The notes beneath the pieces were generated by a model, which worked only from the letters and a program-made list of their open reading frames with translations, was not told the origin of the DNA and searched no databases. From Fidelibacterota bacterium TMED108 (GTDB taxonomy: Bacteria > Fidelibacterota > Marinisomatia > Marinisomatales > TCS55), in contig NHFJ01000020.1 of NCBI GenBank assembly GCA_002172545.1, positions 62,446-74,513 on the forward strand: DNA of 12,068 bases, read 5' to 3'. The position numbers were made by a program, and so were the translations under genes. Within the stretch, counting starts at the first letter, position 1. Each line of letters begins with the position of its first letter. Positions 1 to 6,818 of the stretch are shown piece after piece.

Positions 1-3000
1 AATGTTTTCTGTGAATTATTTGGATTTGCATTATTAAATGAAAAGCTAAACGAAGCACTTGTTGACCATAGATCGAGGGGTGATGCATTTTTTGACTCTG
101 AGGAAATTCCTTCGATTAGTCCAGGTAAATTAGCTCCATCAATTCTATCATTTGCATTTGTAGTATCAATTTCGGAAGTAGTATCAATTTCATTAGAAAA
201 ATTTCTACGTTTTCCAGAAAACTTTAGACCGGTAGAGAATCGTGCATTAATTAATCTAGGGGAGGGCATTCCCCCTGATTTTCTAATTTTGTTGATTCTA
301 ACATTATTTTCCGTGTCAAAGTCATACCAGTCATGGGTCATTGAGAAGTCCAGGTTTAGCTTTTGACGAATGTTTGCTCGCAGTGAAGAATTAAGATTGC
401 CCCAATTATACTGGTCTAAAACTAAATTCTTGCTAGTACTCAGTCTCCAAGAAAATAGGTCTCTTTTTACCTCTTGGTCATTTTCCTTAATCTTTGCTTG
501 AAAAACATTATTTAAAGAAAAGTTTACAGATTGATTCTCACCTTTTGGGGTTCCCCCAGCAAGCGTTCCAGAGAATCTATCAAAATAAACCACATCACCA
601 TTATCTTGCTCTATTGCTTCATAGTAGTTTGGATTTCTACCAAAAACCTCTTTGGAAAAATCGGGTCTAAATGAGTATCCTATTGATGGAGATGCAACAT
701 GGCGAATTGAGCTTACATTTCCTATCTCAATTGGAAATAATCCATAAACCTGTGTGTTCATATTAAGATTAAATGAGCCAGTAGTTCTGCTTGCAAAGCC
801 TAAGACTTCGTTTTTGTTAATCTGACCCGATGAATCTACATACCCAGAATAAGACCTATTGACCCAATCAGATTTCAATGAAAGATTGGGTGAAATATTA
901 AAGTATTTAAAGATTTTTGATGACATATTTAGACCCGATGAATGCGAAATAACATAATCAGAAAAAGTTTTTTCTTCAATATCGCTGTTTGAATCTAAGG
1001 CCCATCTGTATGAATTTGTAGAATCATTCATTGCGTATTGTTCGGCCTCGTAAAAATATTTTTGATTATTCGTAAATCGTGAAGAGTAGTTATAGTTAAT
1101 ATTATTATACCAACTTTTATTTTTTGCCTTTGTAGGAAATAAAGCGCGCTGACTATGAGAAAAAGCCATTTGCGGAAGAACATTATTTGATAGATTTATT
1201 TGCTGACCGCTGCGAGTGGGTGAGGTGTAAAATGGTGAGGTTGGGTCAATTTTTTGTTCGGCCATAAGGTCTCTTCTGCTGGACAAGTTGATGCTTAAGC
1301 TGTTTCGAGATTCGGGCCAACGTTTAGAGTATGTTGCATTTGAAACCGCTTGTTGATTTAGTCTTTTTTGCTGCTCGATCCCAGTTCTTCGATTGTAATC
1401 ACCGCTCGAGTAATAACTTGCATTTACAGATGCTGATTGATTATTTCTAAGCTGCTGCCTATGGTTCCACCTAACCACATAATCGCTTTGTCGATTTTTT
1501 CCGAGATTAAAAATATCCCTTTCCTCTGTTGGGGTTGAGCTGGAAAATCGCTGTTTTGTTTCAAGATCAATATTTCCAGAAAAGCTGTATTTTTTTGAGT
1601 AGTTGTTTTTAGATCGCAATGTGATTCCATCGCGATCATAAAAACTCATGGTAAGTTTTGTATCAAAGTATTCGCTACCAGCCCAGTAATAACCGAGTCC
1701 ATTAACATACCCGCCCCAGCGAGCATCAGTACCGTACGAAGGCATAATCCACCCAGAATTCCTTCTACCTTTTTGATGGGGAAAAACTCCAAATGGCAAA
1801 CCAAAAATTGGAATATTTGCAATATGAAGAATAATTGGTCTTGCAACAACCTTGTCTTCATTTATCATTTTCATTTTGTTCATATGAAAATGAAAATGGG
1901 GATGTTCAAGATCGCAGGTAGTATAAATCGCATCTTCGGCATAAAAGATATCCATATCTTGGTTTCGTATTTCTTCGCCATGATAGTATCCATCTTCAGC
2001 TTTGGTTTTACCCTTTGTCACTTTGCCTTGACGTGTTTCTAGATTGTATAGCATCGAATCACCAGTGAGCGGTTCTTTGTCTGCTTCTATCATCGAAGGC
2101 ATCAAAAAACCATATGTCGAATCACGCTCAGAAATTGGGGTGGCTTTTAACAAATTTTTATTCCATTCCATATTAATAAATCCTGCAGATAAATTTACAT
2201 CGGTATACTCAATAGCAGCTTCTCCATGGAGATCCATATATTCACCAGCTATATCGTATTGGATATCTTCAGAGGAATAGATAACCGGGCCTTCGACATC
2301 ACCTGTTGTTGAGTCAGGTGTGTAGGTTCCCTGTGAACCTCCAGCTACAAAAATTTGATTTAACTCTTTGCTGTCAAATTTCATACTGATCGTATCTCCA
2401 GAAACCAAATTCTTCCCTTGATAAACTGAATCTTCAAATAGGTGATATAGCGTGGTTGCCATACCTTCAAGACGAAGAGAATCGAGTGATCCATCTACAA
2501 AGAAACCTCGAAGAGTTGAGCCCGTCATATCATTGATAAAATTAGCCGTATCTGCGCGCGTAATTGTGTCATTATCTACGATCTCGAGCCATTCTCTTAT
2601 ACCGTTTGATGGATTAGTAGCCTTTGCATTTTTTGGGATAAAGATGCTTTCTAAAACGTTATCATTGTACGTTAGGAAAATTTCATTTCCTGAAATTGTT
2701 TGATCATTATCAATTATCTTTGGGTTTATCCTAAGAGATGTTTTTCCGTTTTGACGATCATAAATCGCCTCGCCACATGTCGCGATACGCCCATCTTCAT
2801 TAATGGTAACATTTCCTTTGGCGGAGTAAGATACCCCAGATGATTCCGGGTATTTTTTATATTCAATCATGTCGCCAGTGATTATTTGATTTTCTTGTTT
2901 GAGAGTAGTATTCCCGTTTGCAGAACCGCTATCAATTTCTGAAAAATAAAATAGCGTATCAGCAACTAAACTATAGGTTGAATCCCAAACTTCAGCATTG

Positions 3001-3329
3001 CTGTATGCAATCAATATATCTTTAGGAGAATCAATGTAAAGCGAGTCAGAGACTAAATTTTGGTCTTTTTGATCCATGGTGACTTTTCCAAACAAAAAAC
3101 CTTCTTGAGTTTTTTTATTGAATCTCGCCCAATCGCAACGCAAAACCATATCTCCTTTTTTAAAAATAACGTTTCCTTTTAAATACTGCATTGATACGCC
3201 TTTTAATGTGATGTTTTCTAGCGTATCTGCTCTTTGAAGTTTGAGGCGATTATCTGTTTGCGCATACGAGTACGCAATCAAAAAAAGACATAAATATATT
3301 TTGCTAGTTTTTATAAGCCCTGCAATCAT
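1..3329 (-). CDS. lptD: LPS-assembly outer-membrane protein LptD (OstA), C-terminus beyond window
   Basis: LptD is the outer-membrane beta-barrel that receives lipopolysaccharide from the periplasmic Lpt bridge and inserts it in the outer leaflet. The frame is open from ATG at 3329 to the left edge (1109 codons, no stop), so the 3' end is missing. Residues 1-23 form a signal peptide ending S-Y-A before Q24. Residues about 28-460 are a long beta-strand-rich OstA/LptA-like periplasmic part with repeated patterns such as ADTL, SDSLYID and GNV. The junction carries the family's signature: C472-D-L-E-H-P-H, then an ARPIILHIANIPIFGLPFG-type stretch and SGWIMPSYG near residue 529. From there the sequence alternates short polar and aromatic strands, as in the barrel. 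It already exceeds E. coli LptD (784 residues) because of the longer periplasmic part, as in Bacteroidota relatives. No Shine-Dalgarno sequence is seen. The next gene is divergent, across 156 bases. Confidence 0.9.
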   Translation of the reverse strand, partial: MIAGLIKTSKIYLCLFLIAYSYAQTDNRLKLQRADTLENITLKGVSMQYLKGNVIFKKGDMVLRCDWARFNKKTQEGFLFGKVTMDQKDQNLVSDSLYIDSPKDILIAYSNAEVWDSTYSLVADTLFYFSEIDSGSANGNTTLKQENQIITGDMIEYKKYPESSGVSYSAKGNVTINEDGRIATCGEAIYDRQNGKTSLRINPKIIDNDQTISGNEIFLTYNDNVLESIFIPKNAKATNPSNGIREWLEIVDNDTITRADTANFINDMTGSTLRGFFVDGSLDSLRLEGMATTLYHLFEDSVYQGKNLVSGDTISMKFDSKELNQIFVAGGSQGTYTPDSTTGDVEGPVIYSSEDIQYDIAGEYMDLHGEAAIEYTDVNLSAGFINMEWNKNLLKATPISERDSTYGFLMPSMIEADKEPLTGDSMLYNLETRQGKVTKGKTKAEDGYYHGEEIRNQDMDIFYAEDAIYTTCDLEHPHFHFHMNKMKMINEDKVVARPIILHIANIPIFGLPFGVFPHQKGRRNSGWIMPSYGTDARWGGYVNGLGYYWAGSEYFDTKLTMSFYDRDGITLRSKNNYSKKYSFSGNIDLETKQRFSSSTPTEERDIFNLGKNRQSDYVVRWNHRQQLRNNQSASVNASYYSSGDYNRRTGIEQQKRLNQQAVSNATYSKRWPESRNSLSINLSSRRDLMAEQKIDPTSPFYTSPTRSGQQINLSNNVLPQMAFSHSQRALFPTKAKNKSWYNNINYNYSSRFTNNQKYFYEAEQYAMNDSTNSYRWALDSNSDIEEKTFSDYVISHSSGLNMSSKIFKYFNISPNLSLKSDWVNRSYSGYVDSSGQINKNEVLGFASRTTGSFNLNMNTQVYGLFPIEIGNVSSIRHVASPSIGYSFRPDFSKEVFGRNPNYYEAIEQDNGDVVYFDRFSGTLAGGTPKGENQSVNFSLNNVFQAKIKENDQEVKRDLFSWRLSTSKNLVLDQYNWGNLNSSLRANIRQKLNLDFSMTHDWYDFDTENNVRINKIRKSGGMPSPRLINARFSTGLKFSGKRRNFSNEIDTTSEIDTTNANDRIDGANLPGLIEGISSESKNASPLDLWSTSASFSFSFNNANPNNSQKT
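160..191. repeat. 18-bp-period tandem repeat inside lptD
   Basis: The 14-mer GTAGTATCAATTTC occurs at 160-173 and again at 178-191, a period of 18 bases, so the frame is kept. On the minus strand it encodes two copies of E-I-D-T-T around residues 1047-1057, in a polar stretch that looks like a barrel loop. Slippage or local duplication is the likely origin. Confidence 0.85.
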
Positions 3330-3377
3330 TACGATTAGGTTTTTTTAAGTTCGGATCAAATTTAATACGCTTGATCC

Positions 3378-3405
3378 TATATAATTGTTTCCTTTCTAGT
3401 GTTAA
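3378..3405 (-). promoter_or_regulatory. candidate sigma70-type promoter for lptD
   Basis: Read on the minus strand, TTAACA (3405-3400) is followed after 16 bases by TATATA (3383-3378), about 49 bases before the lptD ATG. The match to -35/-10 consensus is 5/6 and 4/6. In DNA this AT-rich such matches arise easily by chance. Confidence 0.3.
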
Positions 3406-3413
3406 GATAAAAT
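3385..3413 (+). promoter_or_regulatory. candidate sigma70-type promoter for the FKBP operon
   Basis: TTGTTT (3385-3390), a 17-base spacer and TAAAAT (3408-3413) lie about 72 bases before the FKBP ATG. The -10 matches 5/6 and the -35 only 3/6. It overlaps the candidate lptD promoter on the other strand, so the two genes could compete for polymerase. This is inferred from consensus only. Confidence 0.3.
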
Positions 3414-3485
3414 ACTTAAGCATAAATTTAAGGAAAATCTTATCGTTCAATTAATGTAAACTTTGCAATAGAAATTGGAGAAAAA

Positions 3486-3890
3486 ATGAAAATTAATTGG
3501 CAAATTATTACGTTTGCAGTAATGTTAATTGCAGTTAGCTGCAGTAAGGAAAAACAAACAATGAGCAATGGATTAGTAATAGAAGATTTAAAAATTGGTG
3601 ATGGTCAAGAGGTTGAAAAATTCAACATAGTCACTGTTAATTATACAGGTTTATTAGAAAATGGTACAAAATTTGACTCATCTTTAAACCCGGGAAGAAC
3701 CCCATTCAGGTTTACAGTAGGAGCAGGTCAAGTAATTAAAGGTTGGGATGAAGGTCTTATGGGTATGAAAATTGGTGGTAAACGCAAGCTGACCATACCT
3801 CCAGAACTTGGCTATGGAAGTAGAGATAATGGTCCTATTCCTGCTAATTCAACACTAATATTTGAAATAGACCTACTTACTATTGAATGA
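3486..3890 (+). CDS. FKBP-type peptidyl-prolyl cis-trans isomerase, lipoprotein
   Basis: Catalyses cis-trans isomerisation of X-Pro bonds, helping proteins fold outside the cytoplasm. Residues 1-19 are a lipoprotein signal peptide with lipobox A-V-S-C19, so the protein should be tethered to a membrane in the periplasm. After a short linker, residues about 30-134 are one complete FKBP domain. The FKBP12 pocket residues can be matched: Y53, F63-D64, F74 and F76, V83-I84, W87 (in the VIKGWDEG motif), Y110 (GYG) and F126. The usual active site is therefore intact and the protein should be active. The start is supported by GGAG at 3477-3480, 5 bases before ATG, the clearest ribosome site in this gene group. 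It is the first gene of a likely unit with the two downstream genes; the next begins 20 bases after its stop. Confidence 0.93.
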   Translation: MKINWQIITFAVMLIAVSCSKEKQTMSNGLVIEDLKIGDGQEVEKFNIVTVNYTGLLENGTKFDSSLNPGRTPFRFTVGAGQVIKGWDEGLMGMKIGGKRKLTIPPELGYGSRDNGPIPANSTLIFEIDLLTIE

Positions 3891-3910
3891 TTAACTAACA
3901 ATTAAACTCT

Positions 3911-4354
3911 ATGAAGAGAAATACCTTAGAACTTGTTGGATTTGTCAGTGTGATTGCCTCTTTAATATTTGTAGGGATGGAGATACGACAAAATACAACT
4001 GCAGTCCGAGGTTCAACCAATCAGGCTATATCTGATCAAGCAACTGAACTTTATCTTGCCATGGCAACTGATCGAAACATTGCCCGCTTAGCTGTTAGGC
4101 TGTACGATGGCGCCTTAAGGGAGGATTTTGATCCAGTGGATGATATGCAATTATTTTTAACTGTTATGACTGGTCTTCGTAGGGTGGAAAATATCTTTCT
4201 TCAATTAGAGGATAACATTCTAGATGAAAGAGCTTTTGATAGAATAGGTCTGAGCTTTTATCGATCCAACTATGGCCGTGAAATATGGGAGACGAACAAA
4301 CAGTTTTTTGATCGAAAGTTTGTTCCTTTTTTTGAAAAATTATTAGATGAATAA
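3911..4354 (+). CDS. uncharacterised membrane-anchored protein, 147 aa
   Basis: I do not recognise a functional family. Residues about 7-23 are a single hydrophobic segment close to the N-terminus, without a cleavage site or lipobox, so it is probably an N-terminal anchor. It is followed at once by E-I-R-Q-N-T and A-V-R-G, and then by a mainly helical charged domain (about residues 33-147) rich in Asp, Glu and Arg. The TM segment followed by an E-I-R-Q-N-T motif recalls short hypothetical proteins I have seen from marine bacteria, but I cannot assign a role. The ATG at 3911 has no Shine-Dalgarno sequence. It sits 20 bases after the FKBP gene and 31 bases before the MAPEG gene, so translation may depend on cotranscription. 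The coding assignment is supported by the long frame and tight spacing. Confidence 0.75.
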   Translation: MKRNTLELVGFVSVIASLIFVGMEIRQNTTAVRGSTNQAISDQATELYLAMATDRNIARLAVRLYDGALREDFDPVDDMQLFLTVMTGLRRVENIFLQLEDNILDERAFDRIGLSFYRSNYGREIWETNKQFFDRKFVPFFEKLLDE

Positions 4355-4374
4355 TAGTTTTAGGTCCATACCTC

Positions 4375-4380
4375 AGGTGG
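4375..4380 (+). promoter_or_regulatory. ribosome binding site deciding the GTG start of the MAPEG gene
   Basis: AGGTGG lies 5 bases upstream of GTG at 4386 and differs from AGGAGG by one base. The next Met codons in frame are well inside the first membrane helix region, so this site supports the GTG start. Confidence 0.65.
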
Positions 4381-4385
4381 GATAA

Positions 4386-4799
4386 GTGCAAAAAATATTA
4401 ATCATTTATCCAATACTCCCTGTTGTATTACTCAATTTCATAGTGGCGATTCATATGAGGCTAATGGTTCAAAAAGCTATAAAGTCAAGGGAGGTCAGGT
4501 ATAGGTGGTTTAGGGTTTATGAAGGAGCGGCGCCAGAATATATGTTAATGGCGCGTGACCACTATAAAGGGTTTTTTGAAATACCAATTTTATTTTACCT
4601 ATTATGTGTAATTCTTTATGTTATAAATAGTGTTGATACAATTGACATATGGTTTGCATGGTTGTTCGTTTTAATGAAGTTTGTGCACAGCTACATAAGG
4701 ATGACTTCAAATTATGTCCCATATCGGGCGTATTCATTTTATACGTGTTTTTTTATTTTACTTTGTGGTTGGGTGAATTTAGCGATTAAAGTATTTTAA
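4386..4799 (+). CDS. MAPEG family integral membrane protein
   Basis: MAPEG proteins (membrane-associated proteins in eicosanoid and glutathione metabolism) are small four-helix inner-membrane proteins; some are glutathione transferases or peroxidases, but most bacterial members have no known substrate. Here hydrophobic segments lie at about residues 4-24, 66-82, 88-104 and 117-135. The family pattern is visible: R-D-H-Y-K-G-F-F-E65-I-P at the start of helix 2, the A-W-L-F-V stretch of helix 3 followed by H101-S-Y, then T-S-N109-x-V-x-x-R114. The Asn that often precedes F-x-E in this motif is Gly62 here, which may affect glutathione binding. The length (137 aa) is normal. Translation starts at GTG, with AGGTGG 5 bases upstream. 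It is the last gene of the FKBP group, and a tRNA gene follows after 23 bases. Confidence 0.85.
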   Translation: MQKILIIYPILPVVLLNFIVAIHMRLMVQKAIKSREVRYRWFRVYEGAAPEYMLMARDHYKGFFEIPILFYLLCVILYVINSVDTIDIWFAWLFVLMKFVHSYIRMTSNYVPYRAYSFYTCFFILLCGWVNLAIKVF

Positions 4800-4822
4800 C
4801 TTAAATCTGTGTAGAGATAATT

Positions 4823-4895
<73 letters not shown>

Positions 4896-4915
4896 CAACT
4901 TTAGTTTAATCTAAA

Positions 4916-4929
4916 TCTAAAAATTTAGA
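4916..4929 (+). terminator. weak candidate terminator after tRNA-Thr
   Basis: TCTAAAAATTTAGA is a perfect inverted repeat (5 bp stem, 4-base loop), followed by the T-rich run 4931-4950. The stem is almost all A-U, so termination would be weak. The gap between the tRNA and the convergent minus-strand gene is only 38 bases and holds no better candidate. Confidence 0.3.
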
Positions 4930-4933
4930 ATTT

Positions 4934-5575
4934 CTATTTTCTTTTTATATTTTCAGGTTCAGGTTTTGGACCTGACTGATAATAATTAGCGGTTCGATAA
5001 GCTCCATAAATTTCTCCCCCATATGAGATTAGTGCTATTCCAATATAGAAAGGAGAAAAGGCGCTTCCATTTTTAACACTTCTTTGAGCAACTTGAATCG
5101 TAAGAGATGAAAGTAGTAAGCCATAAATTCCATCCATAATCAGTCGCCCACCATAAACTCTGCCTGATCCTGGAACGATAGCTGATAAAGTTGCTGCGAA
5201 GAGCGGAGATTTTTTATTGGTGCTTGGGAAATAATTAACAGGGTCAACCAGCCTATTATCAGAAGAGTAAAAACCACCCATTTTATTATGATGGAATGCA
5301 GCTGATTCATTGCATCTAATTATTCTATCATAGGTTACCATTGATCCTAAGGCAGCTCCCTTTGAATGAATTGCTTGAGCTCCGTACAACGAGCAATTTG
5401 GAGAATATTGACACCCAATAGCATCAGAGTTGTAGGACAGTCTTTGCCATTTTGTTATGGGGTAAAGGAACATTTTTTGTAGTAGGTTGTTATTAGAGTC
5501 ATGAAAAAGTGAATCTGCGGGGTATTGACTAAATACGCTCGCACTAAGTAAAAATATGTTGATTAAAGATTTCAT
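4934..5575 (-). CDS. exported YidD-like protein fused to a C-terminal membrane domain
   Basis: Residue numbers are from the upstream TTG. After a signal peptide ending V-F-S before Q20, residues about 38-118 match YidD (membrane protein insertion efficiency factor): G-C58-Q-Y-S-P-N-C64-S-x-Y, then A-I-x-x-x-G-A-x-x-G, R-I-I-R90-C91 and D114-P-V. All three conserved Cys of the motif are present. Residues about 126-201 form a second domain with a PGSGRVYGGR motif, a hydrophobic segment and a GGxIYGAYRTANYY-type end, like DUF5683-type membrane domains. Classical YidD is a stand-alone protein of about 70-110 residues, encoded beside rnpA and yidC and acting at the cytoplasmic face; here it is predicted to be exported. 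I chose ATG at 5575 (GAGGG just upstream, only 2-3 bases away). TTG at 5584, with GAGG 7 bases upstream, is an equally serious start and adds three residues. Function is unknown. Confidence 0.82.
   Translation of the reverse strand: MKSLINIFLLSASVFSQYPADSLFHDSNNNLLQKMFLYPITKWQRLSYNSDAIGCQYSPNCSLYGAQAIHSKGAALGSMVTYDRIIRCNESAAFHHNKMGGFYSSDNRLVDPVNYFPSTNKKSPLFAATLSAIVPGSGRVYGGRLIMDGIYGLLLSSLTIQVAQRSVKNGSAFSPFYIGIALISYGGEIYGAYRTANYYQSGPKPEPENIKRK
5525..5554 (+). promoter_or_regulatory. candidate promoter for the 5596 gene, inside the divergent gene
   Basis: TTGACT (5525-5530), an 18-base spacer and TAAAAA (5549-5554) match the -35 at 5/6 and the -10 at 4/6. It lies within the signal-peptide codons of the divergent YidD-like gene. 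Because the two genes are separated by 20 bases at most, any promoter for the plus-strand gene has to be in this region. Weak evidence. Confidence 0.25.
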
Positions 5576-5595
5576 TACCCTCAATTTTAGGCCTC

Positions 5596-6528
5596 ATGAC
5601 ATACTTAAAACTAAATAAACTTACTCTTTTCTTTATTTATCTTTTGACTCTGACGAATGTGTACTCGCAGAGAAATAATCTGTTTGTCATTCATACAAAT
5701 AATACCAACGGTGCTCTTGAAAACTGCTATTGCCCAGATAATCCTTTTGGTTCTATGGAGAAAAGATCTATTTATGTTAGAGATTTTATTAAAAAGAACC
5801 CCAATACAATTCTATTGGATGCTGGAGATTTTGTTACAATGTCCCAACAAACCCTAAAAGATAGTTTAATCGCAGAAGCGTATGGACTTCTTCCATATGA
5901 TGCAATTCTATATGGTGATCAAGAACTTGTATTGGATGCGAGAACCCTAAACCGTTTGCGTGGTCAACTTGGAACAACTCTTGTTGGTACAAATATCGAT
6001 CGATCCGATTTTTTTACTTCAAAAGTAATCAGAAGAAAAGGACTTAGAATTGCAGTGATGGGAATAATGGACCCTTACGCGATTAAATTTTACCCTGATG
6101 ATATTAAGAAAAGAATACGCCTTTCTGATCCTGTTGAGTCTATAAAAAAAGAAATGAAAAAACTTTCCAGCAAAGCTGATATTTTTATTCTACTTACGCA
6201 TCAAGGATATGATCTTGATGTGGAATTTGCTAAAAAAATTGATGGATTGGATTTAATAGTTGGTTCTCATAGTCAAACTAAAATTGAATCCCCTAAAGAG
6301 GTAAATGACGCATTAATTGTTCAGGCCGGAAAATCAGGCTATTATGTAGGTATTGTTGAGATCAAAACAAACAGGGGAAAAGTAGTTGAAAAGAGCGGAA
6401 GAATTGACACAATGAAATTTGACATGCCTGATGACCCAAGAATCATGAAAATGATTGAAGAGTATGAATCAAAAACTGGTCGGATGAATATGCGAAAGAA
6501 AAAATTAAAAGAAAAAGCCAATGGATAA
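5596..6528 (+). CDS. exported 5'-nucleotidase/metallophosphatase-fold protein with altered metal-ligand motifs
   Basis: The fold is that of the calcineurin-like phosphoesterase domain of secreted 5'-nucleotidases, which hydrolyse nucleotides in the periplasm. Residues 1-24 are a signal peptide ending V-Y-S before Q25. Motif order is kept, but ligands differ. The usual H-T-N-D-x-H-G reads H-T-N-N36-T-N38-G. The D-A-G-D block is intact (75-78). G-N-H-[ED] reads G-D-Q-E (107-110). T-H202 is kept. G-H-x-H reads S-H225-S-Q227. A C44-x-C46 pair follows motif I. The protein ends after the catalytic domain (310 residues), so the C-terminal nucleotide-specificity domain of full 5'-nucleotidases is missing. 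It may be a pseudoenzyme or belong to a Cys-containing subfamily with different metal use. The ATG at 5596 has only a partial TAGG 4 bases upstream. Its end overlaps the next gene by 8 bases. Confidence 0.8.
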   Translation: MTYLKLNKLTLFFIYLLTLTNVYSQRNNLFVIHTNNTNGALENCYCPDNPFGSMEKRSIYVRDFIKKNPNTILLDAGDFVTMSQQTLKDSLIAEAYGLLPYDAILYGDQELVLDARTLNRLRGQLGTTLVGTNIDRSDFFTSKVIRRKGLRIAVMGIMDPYAIKFYPDDIKKRIRLSDPVESIKKEMKKLSSKADIFILLTHQGYDLDVEFAKKIDGLDLIVGSHSQTKIESPKEVNDALIVQAGKSGYYVGIVEIKTNRGKVVEKSGRIDTMKFDMPDDPRIMKMIEEYESKTGRMNMRKKKLKEKANG

Positions 6529-6814
6529 TCTGGTTGATCTGCTATCGCAAAACCCAACTTATTTAATAGTTGCAGTTGTTTTTTCAGTAATTATTTTATT
6601 TAGTGTTGCAAAAAAACTTTTGAAGATAGCGCTTATAGCAGGCTCGGTATTCGTCTTATGGATAGCTTACTCGGTTTGGACAGGTCAGGAAATTTCCAAG
6701 ACCCAAGAAGAACTAAAGAAAGCAGGTATTGAAAAAGTTGAAGAATTGAAGAAAAGTGCAATTGAGAAAGTTCAAAAAAAGACAGAGGAGGAGTTAGTAA
6801 AAAAAATTAAGTAA
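6521..6814 (+). CDS. small membrane protein with charged 11-residue-repeat tail
   Basis: I recognise no family. The 97-residue protein has two adjacent hydrophobic segments (about 13-30 and 34-52) separated by K31-K32, which suggests a hairpin in the membrane. A highly charged helical tail (about 55-97) follows, with two near-identical 11-residue units, ELKKAGIEKVE (64-74) and ELKKSAIEKVQ (75-85), and a looser third. Such a tail would form an amphipathic helix or coiled coil. It has no Shine-Dalgarno sequence, and its ATG lies 8 bases inside the end of the metallophosphatase-fold gene in another frame, so translational coupling is likely and the two proteins may work together. It is separated by only 4 bases from the convergent NTT gene. 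Confidence 0.75.
   Translation: MDNLVDLLSQNPTYLIVAVVFSVIILFSVAKKLLKIALIAGSVFVLWIAYSVWTGQEISKTQEELKKAGIEKVEELKKSAIEKVQKKTEEELVKKIK
6710..6775 (+). repeat. 33-bp in-frame tandem repeat (two units)
   Basis: Units 6710-6742 and 6743-6775 encode the two 11-residue repeats of the small membrane protein. The codons differ at many synonymous positions (CTA/TTG, GAA/GAG), so the repeat is old and has been kept at the protein level, unlike a fresh DNA duplication. Confidence 0.75.
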
Positions 6815-6818
6815 GAGT

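Noticed and set aside
1424..2703. Several open frames of 71-89 codons on both strands
   Set aside because: All lie inside the lptD frame, which is continuous and matches its family across this region. None has a ribosome site or a recognisable domain.
3330..3485. Riboswitch or small RNA between lptD and the FKBP gene
   Set aside because: The 156 bases are AT-rich, with no extended paired elements or known riboswitch motif. Only promoter-like hexamers and the GGAG ribosome site could be supported.
4164..4391. Minus-strand open frame of 75 codons
   Set aside because: Antisense to the end of the 147-residue protein and to the MAPEG ribosome site; no family features and no promoter.
5657..5857. 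Plus-strand open frame of 66 codons in another frame
   Set aside because: Shadow within the metallophosphatase-fold gene, which has a signal peptide and ordered motifs in its own frame.
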